64,000 bases of DNA from Phycomyces nitens (GCA_022702545.1 JAHRBC010000005.1:3410001-3474000); one strand, 5' to 3'; shown: positions 34,076 to 46,613, numbered from the stretch's first letter. The notes: generated by a model not told the origin, from the sequence alone. Made by a program: numbers and translations.

Positions 34076-36897
34076 TTTTCTTGTTCCTTAGTATAGTAAA
34101 GAAGGAGTACAAAGTATCCAGTACTAATAGTTAAAAAATACTTTTTTACTTGAGAATATTAAATCAGATGATTGAATATCATTCAGCCAATAAAAACATT
34201 CAAATCAATCTCTATTGTTAATGCAAGATTTTGCCTGAGTTATAAATATTTTTACTCATGTTATTGATAATTCCAGATAACTATTAAATTATGATTTAAA
34301 TTGATTTTTGCAGTGGCTATTTTCGTTGTTCTTTTTGCATCCCGTTATGCAGTCAACAAGGGCGCAGTTGTATTGATCCAGTTTGTCAATGAGCTCTTGA
34401 TGGTTTATGGACAAGACTTTCAGCTACCAACAAGTCTTGCTGGTCTTCAGAAGATGACGTGTTTTAGCAATATCACCAAAGATATCAAACGATTCGTTTC
34501 TTGCCCAGATTGCCACCAGATCTACGAAGGATCTATTTCCGTTCCTCCCTTGTGTAGCTCTGTGAAAATAGGCGCAAACATAACTTGTAACTATGAGCTG
34601 AGAAAGAAGTTGACGTCTGGTGCCATGGTTCCAAAGAAAATCTTTGTGTATCAGTCCGTCAAAGATGCACTCAAGGTTCTCTTTCTTCGTCCTGGTTTCG
34701 AGCAGAAGATCGGCCTCTGGAACGACGAGCTGAAGGTGGCAGACACCATGTGTGACGTTTACGATGGCAAGATGTGGAAGGAGTTGAAAGACAGTGATGG
34801 TCTTTCATTTGTTGCCCGCCCTCGTTCTCTTCTGTTGACTCTCAACATCGACTGGTTTCAGCCCTTTGATGGTGTCACCCACTCCTCTGGTGCCATATAT
34901 TTGGCAATCAACAACTTGCCCAGAGATGAAAGGTTCAAGCCAGAGAACGTTGTCTTGGTTGGGCTAATGCCTGGACCAAAGGAGCCCAAGTCGTATGAGA
35001 TCAACAGCTATCTCAAGCCTTTGGTGGATGACCTTGAGCAGTTGTATGTTGGAATGACAATTCCAACCTTTGAGTATCAATCTGGAGCAACCGTCCGTGC
35101 TGCACTCCTAATGGTGGCATGTGATATCCCAGCAGCCAGGAAAACGAGCAGATTCACATCCCACAATAGCACCAACGCCTGCTATAAATGCAGTCGTCAA
35201 TTCAGTCGTCTTGCTGGGACAAGCAGTGTGGACTTTCATGGTTTCAACTATCTGGAGTGGTCTATTCGTCATGGTGTCAAAAACAGGGTGCATGCTGAGG
35301 TGTGGAAGAGTGCTAGTACACCCTCAGAAAGGCATCAGCTGGAGATCAAAAATGGTGTTCAATGGTCGCAGCTGCATCGCCTTGGATACTTTGATCTAGT
35401 ACGTTGAACGATCATTGATCCCATGCACAATCTCTTTCTGGGCACGGCAAAGAGAATGATGGAAAAGTGGATTGCTGGTGGTGATATCAATAGTGGACAA
35501 CTGAACGACATGCAGCAAATCGCCAAGAAAATGACTCTCCCAGCCTCGTACAGTTCATTGACAGCGAAAATTGGAAAAGGGTTTTCATTTATGAAAGCTG
35601 ACAAATGGAAGTCCTGGGTGCTGGCATACTCTCCTGTCTTGCTGAAAGATGTTCTCAACAATGACAAGTTCAGAAACTGGATGGACTTTGTCGATGCCTG
35701 CCGTCTCCTTGTAAAGCCATCCCTATCCTTTGAAGAACTTGACGATGCCCATGACTACCTAGAGAAATTCTGTCAAAAGTGCGAGCGTCTTTACCCTCCT
35801 AGTGTCCTCACCTGCAATATGCATCTGCACCTCCATCTTCGCGAGACCATTCGTGATTTTGGACCAGTGTATGGCTATTTGCTCTTTGGGTTCAAGCGAT
35901 ACAATGGTTTGCTAAAGAACGTGAGCACTAACAGAAAGGATAGTTTTGAGGCAACGTATATGAGGAATTTTGTTGAAGAATCATACAAGGCCGATTATGT
36001 GCAAGCAGTCCTTGGATACTCCAGTAAAATCCCATTCTCTTCTGTCTTTGCCAAGCTTGTCTCCTCACCCACCCTTTCACCTGCCACTGTACCAGACACC
36101 CAATGCCGATTCAACTTGCAGCACTTCTTGGACTCTTCCTTGAATCCAGAGATCTCTGTTAATGGCAATGAACCTCTTCCTTCCTCGGCCTTTCCACTGC
36201 AACTTGGAAAGACAACGTCAATGGGGGATGTAGACTATCCTCATTTGTTGAGTTACTACAGAGAGCAATATGGCATCGCCGAACTCACCAGCTATCAGGA
36301 AGCTTCTTCTCAGTTCTCATTTGTAGAAAATCAAATAACGAAGTTGAAGTCAATTGATCTACTTGGCCAAGTCTACCGTGGAGCAAATGGATTAGGCAAC
36401 CATGGATCCTATATACAGGCGTTATATGTTGGTAGTAATGATCAGACAGTAAACGCATATACCGGCCAGATCCAATATCTCTTTATTCATAAGTTCACGC
36501 CGCCATCAACTAGTACCAACCACTGGACTCGCATGGTTCATGAAAATCAACATGTATTCGCATTTGTTAGATGGTTTGCAACAACCTCTAACAGATCGCG
36601 TGAGGATGAAGGTGTTGAGGTTTGCAAAAATGAATATTCCATGCCTGATCATAACAGCATCTTGCCAGTACACAGGATTTTGTTAGAAGTTGCCATTGGA
36701 GAGCACATCACTCGAACTAATAAGAGAATGATGCTTGTCATCCCTCTTCCAAAAAAAATCTGTGCCTAATATAAAATAAAAAATATCTTCTTCTTTTAAA
36801 GATAACCAAAATTAAGGCACCAAAAATATACTTTATATATATTGACGGTATTACGTTCTTGGGGAAGTGGGTGAGAAAATATAAACAACAACTTTAT

Positions 36898-38063
36898 TTA
36901 TACATCGTTTCTAAAAGCCCACTGTGGGAGGCAGGAAACCACGTCATTTGGGGCCGCTGAGTTTGACACACTCTTAAAAACCTGAGGCAAGAATTGATGG
37001 GAATGCAAACCCATTCCATCAAGGACATGAGAGTCAACAATAGTGATGAGTCTATTAAACTGAAATACAAGTATTAATATTTTATATAACAATTCAGACA
37101 CGTAACCCAGTTATTGCCTTATTATTATTTACCTCATCACTTCTCCATCCTGGGCGAACAGTACAGATGACACGTTTGGTGCCACTTTCAGATGTCTCTA
37201 CATCAGATTCACCCTCGGACATTGCCTCCCTTATGATCATGTTGGCACAATCTTTGCCCATCATCTCACTGATTGTGTCCTCATTGTCAAGGTAGGCATT
37301 CAAGCGCCAAGAATGGCTCTAAAATTCTCAGTTAATACTGCTTCTTTGATATTAAATATTTATTAGTTATTTAAAGTATATCTTACCTCGCCTGCACGGT
37401 TTGCCCTTCTTGAACGAGTGTTCACGGCAGCTTTTGCCGAAGAAGACTTCTTTTCTTTGGAACTTTGGCTCCTGAAGTTGGTGTGAAGATTCTTGTGCAA
37501 GTCACTTCTCCTCATTCCCTTGCTCTCAAACTTGGGCTCCAAGTAGTTGAGAATCCTAACAACTAACTCCTTGTTTGGACTTTGGTTGAAAGGAACGTCT
37601 GTATTCCACCTTGGCTTGTTATTGTTTGCCAAGATCTCTGCAGTTATTCTCGACGAAAACTTTGGCTTCCACATATATTTGCAAATCGCCGTCTGACACA
37701 GTATATGAGATAATGAATTGATAACATACTATATAATTTGCTACTTACATAGACATCGTTGTTTGTCTGCTTGGTTGGCACAACTGGTAGAAGAGCAACA
37801 GGTGCAACAGGAATGGCAGGAGAGTTGACAAGAGCAGTGTTATGGGCACTACCCAATGCACCAATTGCTCTAATGGCTGAAGCATTACCAGCCACAACAA
37901 CGTTGAGTTGAGCCTTTACAGACCCCACTTGCACTTCGACGTTTGTCATTTTGCCTTCCATCTCGGAAAGCTTTGCCATAATCTGTTCCATGTCAGGAGC
38001 AGGAGCAGAAGTAGGACCAGCAGGAGTGGGACGAGGAGCAATTGTTCTTCTTTGGTTAACCAT
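36898..38063 (-). CDS. CACTA gene 2, A2 copy, four exons (322 aa)
   Basis: Exons are 38063-37749, 37692-37387 (306 nt), 37318-37133 and 37059-36898, all phase 0 and open. It is nearly the same as the A1 copy; exon 1 has two fewer codons in the Pro-Ala repeat, and exon 3 begins SHSWRLN instead of SLSRRLN. It ends FRNDV like A1. It converges on the broken A2 transposase. Confidence 0.82.
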
Positions 38064-38179
38064 TTTCTAGAATATGATAAAGTATATTTCGATTATAATT
38101 ATTAGTTTTTGTTCAATTGAAATAAAAATAAATATAATATACGTACAAAAACTGTTTGGGTGAGTGAGTAAGTAAGTAA

Positions 38180-38210
<31 letters not shown>

Positions 38211-38300
38211 GGTAAGAGAGGTTGAATATCAAAAAGGCCGTTATATATAGGCATTTTGAATGACTATAAAGATGTTCCTCTATTGTCTTGAAGCACTGAG
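38064..38300. promoter_or_regulatory. Divergent promoter region of A2 genes 2 and 3
   Basis: It contains a TG microsatellite at about 38175-38207, longer than in A1, and a TATATATAGG box at about 38241-38250 ahead of the gene 3 ATG at 38301. A 'gaatgactataaagatgtt' block between box and ATG is conserved in A1 and A4. Confidence 0.5.
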
Positions 38301-39240
38301 ATGCAAATCGGCCTTGATATTGTTTTTGGGCTCAATCCATCATGCTTTCTGCAGCATGCTTCAAAGGTGAAAAAATTTTCAGACTCTCTCCTTTTTCTTT
38401 GGTTCCCTTTATTTTTCCTTTTGTTTGCTTTTTTGATATCAGCGCCTTTCTCTGGTAAGACATTTTTTATACCTCTTTATACACACAAATTAATCTCTTT
38501 TCATAGATGTGCGCTCCCATTCCAACTCATCCTTTCCACAATGGCCATCTAGACAAATACTCACTGGCCGCATTCACTGGTACCGTCATCATGATAAAAA
38601 TTATTTTCACTTTCTCTCTTAGATTGGCCAAACAACTTATGTAAGGATGCCATTGACACCAGGTAAATTTTTTTCTTTCAATCATACTTGTTCCCTCTCT
38701 GACTCTATTCTATTGTAGACTGCCCTTTCTATTCACGCCATCGGCCTCCTCCATCATTCACGATTGTAATCATAAAGGTAATATTCTTTATAAATCTCTT
38801 TTTGCTTATCCAAAATATTATTCAGACTATTTATTAATAATTATTATGTGTTTTATAGACTCACTTGGGCTTCCTTTGCACACCATGCCCCCTACTTTGA
38901 TAACCCATTTGGCTCCTGGTATGTAAATTAAATATATCATCACTCTGTTCACCCATATTAATTTTTATTCTCTTTTTTATAGTAAAACCCGCCACACAGC
39001 TCATCCAGCCTTACAATTCAAGTCCCCTTTGCGCACTCTTGCCCATCTCTTGCAATGTAAGTATCTTTTGACACACAAAAATTTTCTCTTTGTACCCCAT
39101 ATCATTAACACTTCTTTTATCTTTTACAGAACACTCCCGCAGCCCAAAAAATCACTGGATATTCATATTTTTGCAGGTATTTTTTATGTAGAAAAATATT
39201 CCATCCAAATAGCAGCAGGCAACCGGGTAGAAACGGCTAG
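38301..39240 (+). CDS. CACTA gene 3: unrecognised small multi-exon protein, fully open (160 aa)
   Basis: Exons are 38301-38366 (66 nt), 38507-38579 (73), 38623-38662 (40), 38719-38777 (59), 38859-38918 (60), 38983-39056 (74) and 39130-39240 (111). All six introns have GT...AG, and the frame is open across every junction, 160 codons and TAG. The start reads MQIGLDIVFGLNPS, and exon 6 ends in SSPLCALLPISCN. There are several Cys, many Pro and short hydrophobic runs, but no signal peptide or known domain that I can name. It is divergent from gene 2 and its 3' end is followed by an AATAAAA signal. Homologous exons occur in A1, A3, A4, B and F, so it is part of the element's standard gene set. Role unknown. 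Confidence 0.68.
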
Positions 39241-39723
39241 GCCATAGGAATAGGCGTAATAGTAGACCCTAAACCTAGAAACATTCTATTCTTTCTAATA
39301 AAAATAAAAACGTAAAACATTACCAATCAATTATAAATGGGAAATCAAATAATGGGTGATATATTATTGGTCAAAAAGAATAAAGAAGATTAAATACTAC
39401 ACTATGAGGATGAAAAAAGTGTAGTAAAGATGTAAAATACTACAGTGTTATTCTCTCAAAATAGATTCTTTCAAAACGGAACCGCACATTTAAATGCTTA
39501 ATCTCCCCATAACCTAATTAGATATACCTGCCGAAAGTGCTACTGGACCTCAGCTGCAGCACCTCTTTCAATAATTATGCTAGCAATTATCACGACATAC
39601 TGCTAGCAGCTAAGACCAGGTTGTTCTCAAGCGGAATTATATGTAGAGTCTATCATAATTCAGGTAATTACACTATTGTTTACTTATCTTTCCGCACTGG
39701 TAATCAAGCCCGTTTTTCCAGTG
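39241..39723. repeat. A2 right subterminal region
   Basis: It has the same content as in A1: polyadenylation-type signal, TACTACACT/AGTGTAGTA hairpin at about 39395-39426, GCTAGC palindromes at about 39580-39610, then the terminal repeat. No gene. Confidence 0.6.
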
Positions 39724-41615
39724 GAGCGTCAAGATCAACACCTCTTGTACTCACAGTGAAGCCCAGTAAAGATACAGAAGTTTGTGCGAAGTGACATTTC
39801 AGTGGATTAAGAATGAGGTTGACATCTGTAAGCTTTTGAATGGCGTTTTGGACGTGTTTAACATGGTCAGTCATGTTAGTGGAAAAGACTACAATATCAT
39901 CTACAAAGGCAGTAACATATGGAGTGTCATGGTAAATGAGATTCACAACACGTTGAAACTTGGATGATAAAGGCTTGAGGCCAAATGGACATCCACAAAA
40001 CATATACTGATTGCCTTCGAATGTGAATGTGGTCTTGTGTCAATCATCCTCATGAATCTTAAAGCGATGGAATGCACTCTTGAGGTCGAGAGTAGTGAAT
40101 ATGGTGGCACCTCGTAGCTTGTGGAAGAGCTCAGAAATGAGTGGCAGAGGGAACCTGTCATCTGGCAGAAGAGTGTTGATTGCTCTGGGATCCAGGCAAG
40201 GTCTCTTTCCTGTTGGGTTGCCAAACTCATCTTTCTTGGGTGCGAAGGTAAGTGGGCTATTCCACTTGGTGTTGACGGGTGCACGCTGGATTGTGCCATC
40301 AGTTAGCCATTGTTTGATGTGTTTGGCCATCAGTGGTACAAGTTGCAGAGCAATGGGATATTGACACCAATAGACTACCTGACCTGGAGGAGTAGGCAGA
40401 CGTACAATAGACTCTTTAACTGTACAGAATGAGGAAATGGGGATAGCTTCGTTTGACTTAATAAAGGGTAAAAGAGCCTTCATGAAAGTACTATGTTCAG
40501 CAGGTGTTCCAGCTGGTGAATTATTGGGTTCTTCTTTTTCAATTATGGGAGTAGGAGCCTGAGGCGCGTTAGATCCATACCAACTAGTTGCCAGTCCTAA
40601 CAAATGAATGCCAAGGCTAGGCATCAAGTCTGTGCCAATACTAACATCTATATTCTCAGCAAGATCCATAACTTCAAACGAGTGTGCTATTTTTTTATCA
40701 TTATATGAAACATTTATTTTATTTGTAACTCCTAGTCTATGGGTTGTAACGTCCTGGGTTGCCAACACGATCTTTCCCTTGCAGAGAAGTATGGCCCAAC
40801 CAAATTTGCCACATATTTTGGTGTTCACTGAACTGATAGTAGCCCCGGTGTCCACCAATGCCCACAGTTGCTTGCCTTCTAAGGAGATGGGAACAAGATA
40901 AGAGTGAGTAGATTGTTGAGAGACATCTACGTTAGCGCTCGTGTACTTACAAGGAGAGCACTGTTCCAAGTCCATTTCCATGGACTGGTCGTCCTCGGAT
41001 GAGCTGGCATCCAAGGGAACAAGAGGGTCTTCCACGACAGCGTGGGCAGAACGGATGGCAAAGTGGGGAGCAGAGCCCCGAGCAGAGCCCGGCGTAGAAC
41101 TGGAAGAGCTGGAGACAGAAGAGCAGCGGTGTCTTGGTGACCAGACTTCACCACACCAGCGACACGGAGAGGACCCAATGTACTTGTTGGTGTTGGTGGC
41201 GTGCTTCTCCACACAATTACCACCCTTGGTGGCCAGGACGTTCTTGAGAACTCGGCAATCTTCTGAGTTATGGTTTCCCTTGCCATGCAAGGTACAGCGC
41301 TTGACGGCAAAGTGGTCATGACTGTGTGAAGACACACGAGAGGAACCGGCGGAATGGCCAACAGAAGCAGAAGTGGGACCAGAGGGGGAACGAGAAGGAG
41401 AAGTAGAGGCAGAGACAGATGTGGCTGAAGAAGAGGTCACGGACGAAGCAAGAGAACCAGAAGGGCGGCTGGTGATTACCTTGCTGTAGATGGACCTGGC
41501 AAGGGAAGCAGCTTGGTCGATCGTGTCTCTTTTCTCCAGAGGCATGTTGACTTGTAGTAGGGACACCTGTCTGGAGAGCTCGGGGAGCAGGAAACCAGTG
41601 TATGCCACAGACATG
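39724..41615 (-). pseudogene. Ty3/gypsy retrotransposon fragment G: gag end, protease, reverse transcriptase
   Basis: On the minus strand from 41615 the frame encodes a gag C-terminal region. It continues through a Ser-rich linker with a zinc-knuckle-like cysteine/histidine cluster, an aspartic protease (WALVDTGATISS) and the first half of reverse transcriptase (GKRPCLDPRAINTL, TTLDLKSAFHRF). A TGA at about 40039-40037 interrupts it. The frame then resumes with the catalytic FVDDIVVFS motif and LLGFTVSTRGVDL. RNase H, integrase and long terminal repeats are absent, cut off by A2 at 39723. It is a dead remnant and the oldest identifiable target of the A insertions here. Confidence 0.9.
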
Positions 41616-42098
41616 CACTGGAAAAACGGGCTTGATTACTAGTGTGGAAAGATAAGTAAACAATAGTGTAATTACCTGAATTATGATAGACTCTACATAT
41701 AATTCCGCTTGAGAACAACCTGGTCTTAGCTGCTAGCAGTATGTCATGATAATTGCTAGCATAATTATTGAAAGAGGTGCTGCAGCTGAGGTCCAGTAGC
41801 ACTCTCGGCAGGTATATCTAATTAGGTTATGGGGGGATTAAGCATTTAAATGTGCGGTTCCGTTTTGAAAGAATCTATTTTGAGAGAATAACACTGTAGT
41901 ATTTTACATCTTTACTACACTTTTTTCATCCTCATAGTGTAGTATTTAATCTTCTTTATTCTTCTTGACCAATAATATATCACCCATTATTTGATTTTCC
42001 GTTTATAATTGATTGGTAATGTTTTACGTTTTTATTTTTATTAGAAAGAATAGAATGTTTCTAGGTTTAGGGTCTACTATTATGCCTATTCCTATGGC

Positions 42099-42563
42099 CT
42101 AGCCGTTTCTACCCGGTTGCCTGCTGCTCTTTGGATGGAATATTTTTCTACATAAAAAATACCTGCAAAAATATGAATATCCAGTGATTTTTTGGGCTGC
42201 GGGAGTGTTCTGTAAAAGATAAAAGAAGTGTTAATGATATGGGGTACAAAGAGAAAATTTTTGTGTGTCAAAAGATACTTACATTGCAAGAGATGGGTAA
42301 GAGTGTGCAAAGGGGACTTGAATTTTAAGGCTGGATGGGCTGTGTGGCGGGTTTTACTATAAAAAAGGGAATAAAAATTAATATGGGTGAACAGAGTAAT
42401 GATATATTTAATTTACATACCAGGAGCCAAATGGGTTATCAAAGTAGGGGGCATGGTGTGCAAAGAAAGACCAAAGGAGCCTATAAAACACATAATAATA
42501 ATTATTAATAAATAGTCTGAATAATATTTTGGATAAGCAAAAAGAGGTTTATAAAGAATATTA
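42099..42563 (-). pseudogene. CACTA gene 3, A3 copy, exons 5-7 only
   Basis: Exon 7 ends at 42099 with TAG, exon 6 is about 42355-42282 and exon 5 precedes it. X4 cuts intron 4 at 42563. Exon 6 carries the same TAA as A1 and A4. The sequence is otherwise close to A2. Confidence 0.7.
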
Positions 42564-42829
42564 CACTATGGCAGAAAAAACGGTAGCTAACTACCGTTTT
42601 GGTAGCATTACTACCGTTTTTTCCCACCAAAAAAAACGGTAGTAAAGACTCTGTATAAGGCGATTTCGGTAGCTGTTACCGTTTTTTTAGTGCGAAAAAA
42701 AAGGGTAGTTATGAGGCAGGAATAGGCACAGCTACCGTTTTTTTTATCCAACCAAAATCATTTCTTTATATACTACAGCCTCTCTTTTATATTACTTTAT
42801 ATACTAGCACCCATTCTTTTTTTACTGCC

Positions 42830-44454
42830 ATTTATTTGAAATAATGGTTTATTTTTTATTATAATTTCGATTTATTTCAAATAATATTAAAATATATATA
42901 ATAATAATATAGAAACATACCAAAAGCAAATACTATTTAATATTATAAAACGTATATGGTACAAACCTTTTACTCAATCTATACACGATGCCAACAACAT
43001 GTTGTTATGACTTGGAAGGCCTTTGGTCTTCATCAATTGCTATAAAGATATCGTGGTCAGAGAATGAAGCAATCAAATAAACCGAGCATATTGTTTTGGA
43101 TAGCATACCAGTATATATTGTGCTTGTTAATCAGTATACCAAGCATCTCTTGAATTAATGCCACTATATGAAACGTACAGATGTAAATACTAGATGCAGT
43201 AGAAGGAGAATAGAGAATGCGCAATATGATTAATTAAAGAGTGTAAACATATTATAATATTCTTACCATAGAAAATATATTGCTGTAAAGTCAGCTCATA
43301 AGATTTAAAACTAATTCAAATATAATGGTAGTTGGCAGAATGAGTACATCATTAAGAAAACAATATGCATATTCTACAGAGATTCCCAGGTGGGGAGGTG
43401 GGGAACAACAAACTCTAGTGTAATATAGCTGTAAAAAATTTTCACCTTTTTTTAGTGTCTGAAAAATTATGAGATGAGTGTTTCATTCCTTGATTAAAGA
43501 CAGCAGAGCTGAAGATGTGGTATACAAGATTCTAATCGGATGTTTATGTCATTGACAACCTTACATAAGGGAGGGTCATTTAGTTTTACTTCAAAAAAGT
43601 AGAGCAAAGAAAAGAAAAGAAATATAAACTAACCTCGGCGTAATACAGCTATAAAAAAAATTCATTTTTTTTGGTGCTTGAAAAAGGGCGAGATGTGTGT
43701 TTCATTCCTAGATTAAAAACAACAGAGCGGAAGATGTGGTATACAAGATGCCAATCAGGCATTTATTAAGGTGGCAATCTTACGTGATGGAGAGTTATTC
43801 GATTTTATTTCAAAGGAGAGGACCAAAGCAAAGATAAAACAGCTAAAGGAAAAGAGGAAAAGAAAAAGTGCGCTAAAACATATACTAAAAATATGAGAGA
43901 ACCAATAAGAGCAGCCTAAAGAATATTAAAGACTTAGTCTGTTTCTCTTAGATGAAGGCTCATTGCTCATTCCTAGTGGTGTAAACCTATATCAAACAGT
44001 AGAAATATTATATTAATATTAAATTGAGAATAGATGAGCAACAAAAAAGCTCTAACTTATAGTACATCTGTCATGATTGGGGATTCAGCCTCGTCATCCG
44101 TTTGAAATACCTCATCTTCCAAAAGAAAAGAACTGCTTGCTCTTTCCTGCTATAACATAATAAAAATATTGTATTAATTATAATGTATATTCAAATGTTT
44201 GTTAATTAATAAACTTGCCTGGCTGTTCTCTGCTATTTTTCTCTTACAAGTCTGGTTTGCACTCTTAAAGGTGTCTTGAAGAAGATTCTTGGCACACCAC
44301 ATTCTTTTGCACTTGTAAATGTGGAGTGCTATTGTCCTAGCCGTGCCTCACTGGCCACAATCATTGATGACAGGTACGTTGATTTTGTCATCATTGACCA
44401 AGAAGTGTCTTTGCTGCTGTTGCTATTATTAGTCAAATAATCTCTTACCTACCC
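42830..44454. other. X4 interior without an intact gene
   Basis: It contains conserved X sequence with traces of coding. Around 43080-43150 (minus) is a stretch reading INKHNVYWYAIQNN in its best-preserved copy (X2). Around 44140-44060 (minus) is a possible acidic exon with FLLEDEVFQTDDEAES. Around 44250-44370 (plus) is HSFALVNVECYCPSRASL. These look like remnants of the parent transposase or accessory exons. Confidence 0.35.
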
Positions 44455-45332
44455 ATGGAAAAAGTAATTAGAGTATACTCCAAGCTTATCACGTCAAACT
44501 TGAAGGGCGGTAGAAATGCCAGTTTGCTTGTTGAGCGCTTTGCTGTTCATAGCTTTGTCAGTTCAGCAAACAGCTCTCAGAATTATCCTAGTACAAGTCA
44601 GCCGTCCACATATAATGAAGCAAGTTTCTTAGATCTTCCAGATGGTGTAAGTGCTGCCCAGCTATGGGAGCCATTCAACTGACATGCCAGCTTGAAGGAT
44701 GATGACTTGGAAGGTGTCAGCAGCCCTGTTGTCAAGAATACTTTGGCAAAGTACTATGTGCGAAACAGTGGTATGAACAGTATTGAACTTGATGACCCAA
44801 CGATTATTGTTGCTTCTCGTCTTTGGAAAAATTCAACCGTACATTCTTCATGTATGTACCGAAGAATAAAAAACAAGACCAGACGTGGCAATCATCATGT
44901 GATGTTCACCTGTCCATACAGAAAGTGAGTATTGGTATTAGTCAAAATACAAAATAGAGATCACTCGCATTTTTTATATTTTTATCTAGCCGTCACAATA
45001 TAACTATTCAAAGCTGATTTGTTGGCACTGTGGAATTTTATTTTGAGCATAAAGAGGTTGATGGCACACCGCACTTTCTGGCATTTGTTGAAGTGATGAA
45101 AGAGCATGGTACAGCAGCCCATGACTCATCTGTGCCAATCGTAATACGGCGGTCACACAGCTCAACTGGACAAACAACCCAGCCAAAATATGCTGTTAAT
45201 GTGGATGACATTCAGCATCAAGTTGGGCTCATCCAGTACCCTCTGAGTAGTAATCAGTTCTTTATCATTGCACCATATTACATGTTTAATGACAATCTGC
45301 CTGTGACCATGGGGAACCTTGCCACTTTATAA
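44455..45332 (+). pseudogene. X-element remnant of a transposase C-terminal region (X4 copy)
   Basis: The layout matches X3: start MEKVIRVYSK, TGA at 44680-44682, donor after CPYRK near 44924, second exon ending NLATL at 45332. It differs from X3 by scattered substitutions, for example DDPTIIV for DNLTIVV. Exon 2 keeps HFLAFVEVMKEH and QFFIIAPYYMF. Confidence 0.55.
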
Positions 45333-45953
45333 AAATTTTCTTTTTCTTTTTTCTTTCCTTATAAATATCAATACCAAATAAAATAAAATAAAATGGCTAA
45401 TAATGTCAAAAACAAAAAAATTGTTTCAAAAAAACGGTAGCATAACTACCATTTTGTTCACACAGGCAAAAAAATATTTTTCTCAAAAATGCGCAACATC
45501 TTTAACACCAAATAAAATGCTCATTTCAATAAACAACATTGCCTAAAAACTTACGAGCCCTTTATATGGTGCTACAACTACCTCATTGCCAGATGAAAAG
45601 ACATTTCATGCAACTTTTATGAATCGGGATCAATGACATTACCTTTCAACCACAATCTGCAGAGATAAAGTGCTCTAAAATCATAAAAAACGGTAGTTAT
45701 GATACCGTTTTTGGCACAGCTACCGGTCCTTCTGCTGTAGTGCATGCGAGTTGGGTGGAGATCATCAACTGGTGGTGGCACGAAATTGTGTGTAAAGAGA
45801 TACTGAATCTGGCCTGTATATGCATTTACAACGTTCTCATTGCTGCCAACAAACAGTGCTTGTATAAACGACCCTCCATTTCCTTGCACTACGGCGGAAG
45901 GACCGGTAGCTGTGCCGACAACGGTAGCATAACTACCGTTTTTTATGATTTTT

Positions 45954-46587
45954 GAGCACTTTATCTCCGCAGATTGTGGTTGAAAGGTAATGTCATCGAT
46001 GCCGATTCATAAAAGTCGCATGGAATGTCTTTTCATCAGGCAATGAGGTAGTTGTAGTACCATAGAAAGGGCTCGTAAGTTTTTAGGCAACGTTATTTAT
46101 TGAAATGAGCATTTTATTTGGTGTTAACGATGTTGCGCATTTTTGAGAAAAATAATTTTTCGCCTGTGTGAACAAAACGGTAGCATAACTACCGTTTTTT
46201 TGAAACCAATTTTTTGTTTTTGATATTATTAGCCATTTTATTTTATTTTATATGACATTAATATTTATTAGAGCACTTTATCTCCGCAGATTGTGGTTGA
46301 AAGGTAATGTCATCGATCTCGAATCATAAAAGTTGCATGGAATGTCTTTTCATCAGGCAATGAGGTAGTTGTAGTACCATAGAAAGGGCTCGTAAGTTTT
46401 TAGGCAACCTTGTTTATTGAAATGAGCATTTTATTTGGTGTTAAAGATGTTGCGCATTTTTGAGAAAAATAATTTTTCGCCTGTGTGAACAAAACGGTAG
46501 TTATGCTACCATTTTTTTGAAACCGAATTTTTATTTTTGACATTATTAGCCATTTTATTTTATTTTATTTGGTATTGATATTTATAA
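45954..46587 (-). repeat. Tandem duplication of the X5 right-end region, period 317
   Basis: The segment starting 'gagcactttatctccgcag' at 45954 begins again at 46271 and runs through the same CGGTAG...CTACCG repeat and the AT-rich 'agccattttattttatttta' tract. Other X copies have it once. Confidence 0.75.
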
Positions 46588-46613
46588 GGAAAAAAAAAAG
46601 AAAAAGAAAATTT

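Larger units (their letters stand above)
27987..34315 (-). mobile_element. D: CACTA element nested in the A2 transposase
   Basis: The left end CACTGCAAAAAATAATCTAAATCAT and the right end, read inverted, CACTGCAAAAATCAATTTAAATCAT are clear inverted repeats. Flanks are GCC (27984-27986) and GCT (34316-34318), a 3-bp duplication with one change, and removal restores the A2 reading frame (ATTGCC...ATTTTCG). Gene order is gene 2 plus, gene 1 minus. Confidence 0.9.
27350..36769 (+). pseudogene. CACTA Tnp2-type transposase, A2 copy, interrupted by D
   Basis: Exon 1 is 27350-27494 and exons 2 and 3 follow as in A1. Exon 4 starts at 27934, is interrupted after 27986 by element D, and resumes at 34316 to end at 36769. 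A TGA at 35405-35407 replaces Gly in the motif just before IIDPMHNLFLG. The catalytic Glu is changed to Lys (GFKRYNG), and the NGVRW Arg codon is CAA. The C-terminus differs from A1 over about 190 residues (for example SPATVPDTQ and EVCKNEYSM), so A2 represents a slightly different lineage in that part. Confidence 0.9.
27307..39723 (+). mobile_element. A2: CACTA element with D nested in its transposase gene
   Basis: A2 sequence runs 27307-27986 and resumes at 34316-39723. Its left 200 bases with the terminal repeat are not present because X3 adjoins at 27306. The right end, read inverted from 39723, is CACTGGAAAAACGGGCTTG. Its right flank (GAG...) is inside the gypsy fragment G. Genes 2 and 3 are intact; gene 1 is broken. 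Confidence 0.88.
42564..45742 (+). mobile_element. X4: non-autonomous CACTA-like element with unmatched flanks
   Basis: The left end is CACTATGGCAGAAAAAACGG at 42564, and the right end, read inverted, is CACTACAGCAGAAGGACCGG at 45742. Subterminal arrays of CGGTAG and CTACCG lie inside both ends. The left flank is TTA in gene 3 intron 4 of A3; the right flank is CAT in the A3 transposase tail. The two flanks come from places about 2.2 kb apart in an intact A element. Confidence 0.9.

Noticed and set aside
39724..41615. Long terminal repeats or integrase for the gypsy fragment
   Set aside because: The fragment ends at A2 on one side and just before gag on the other; no direct repeats were found.
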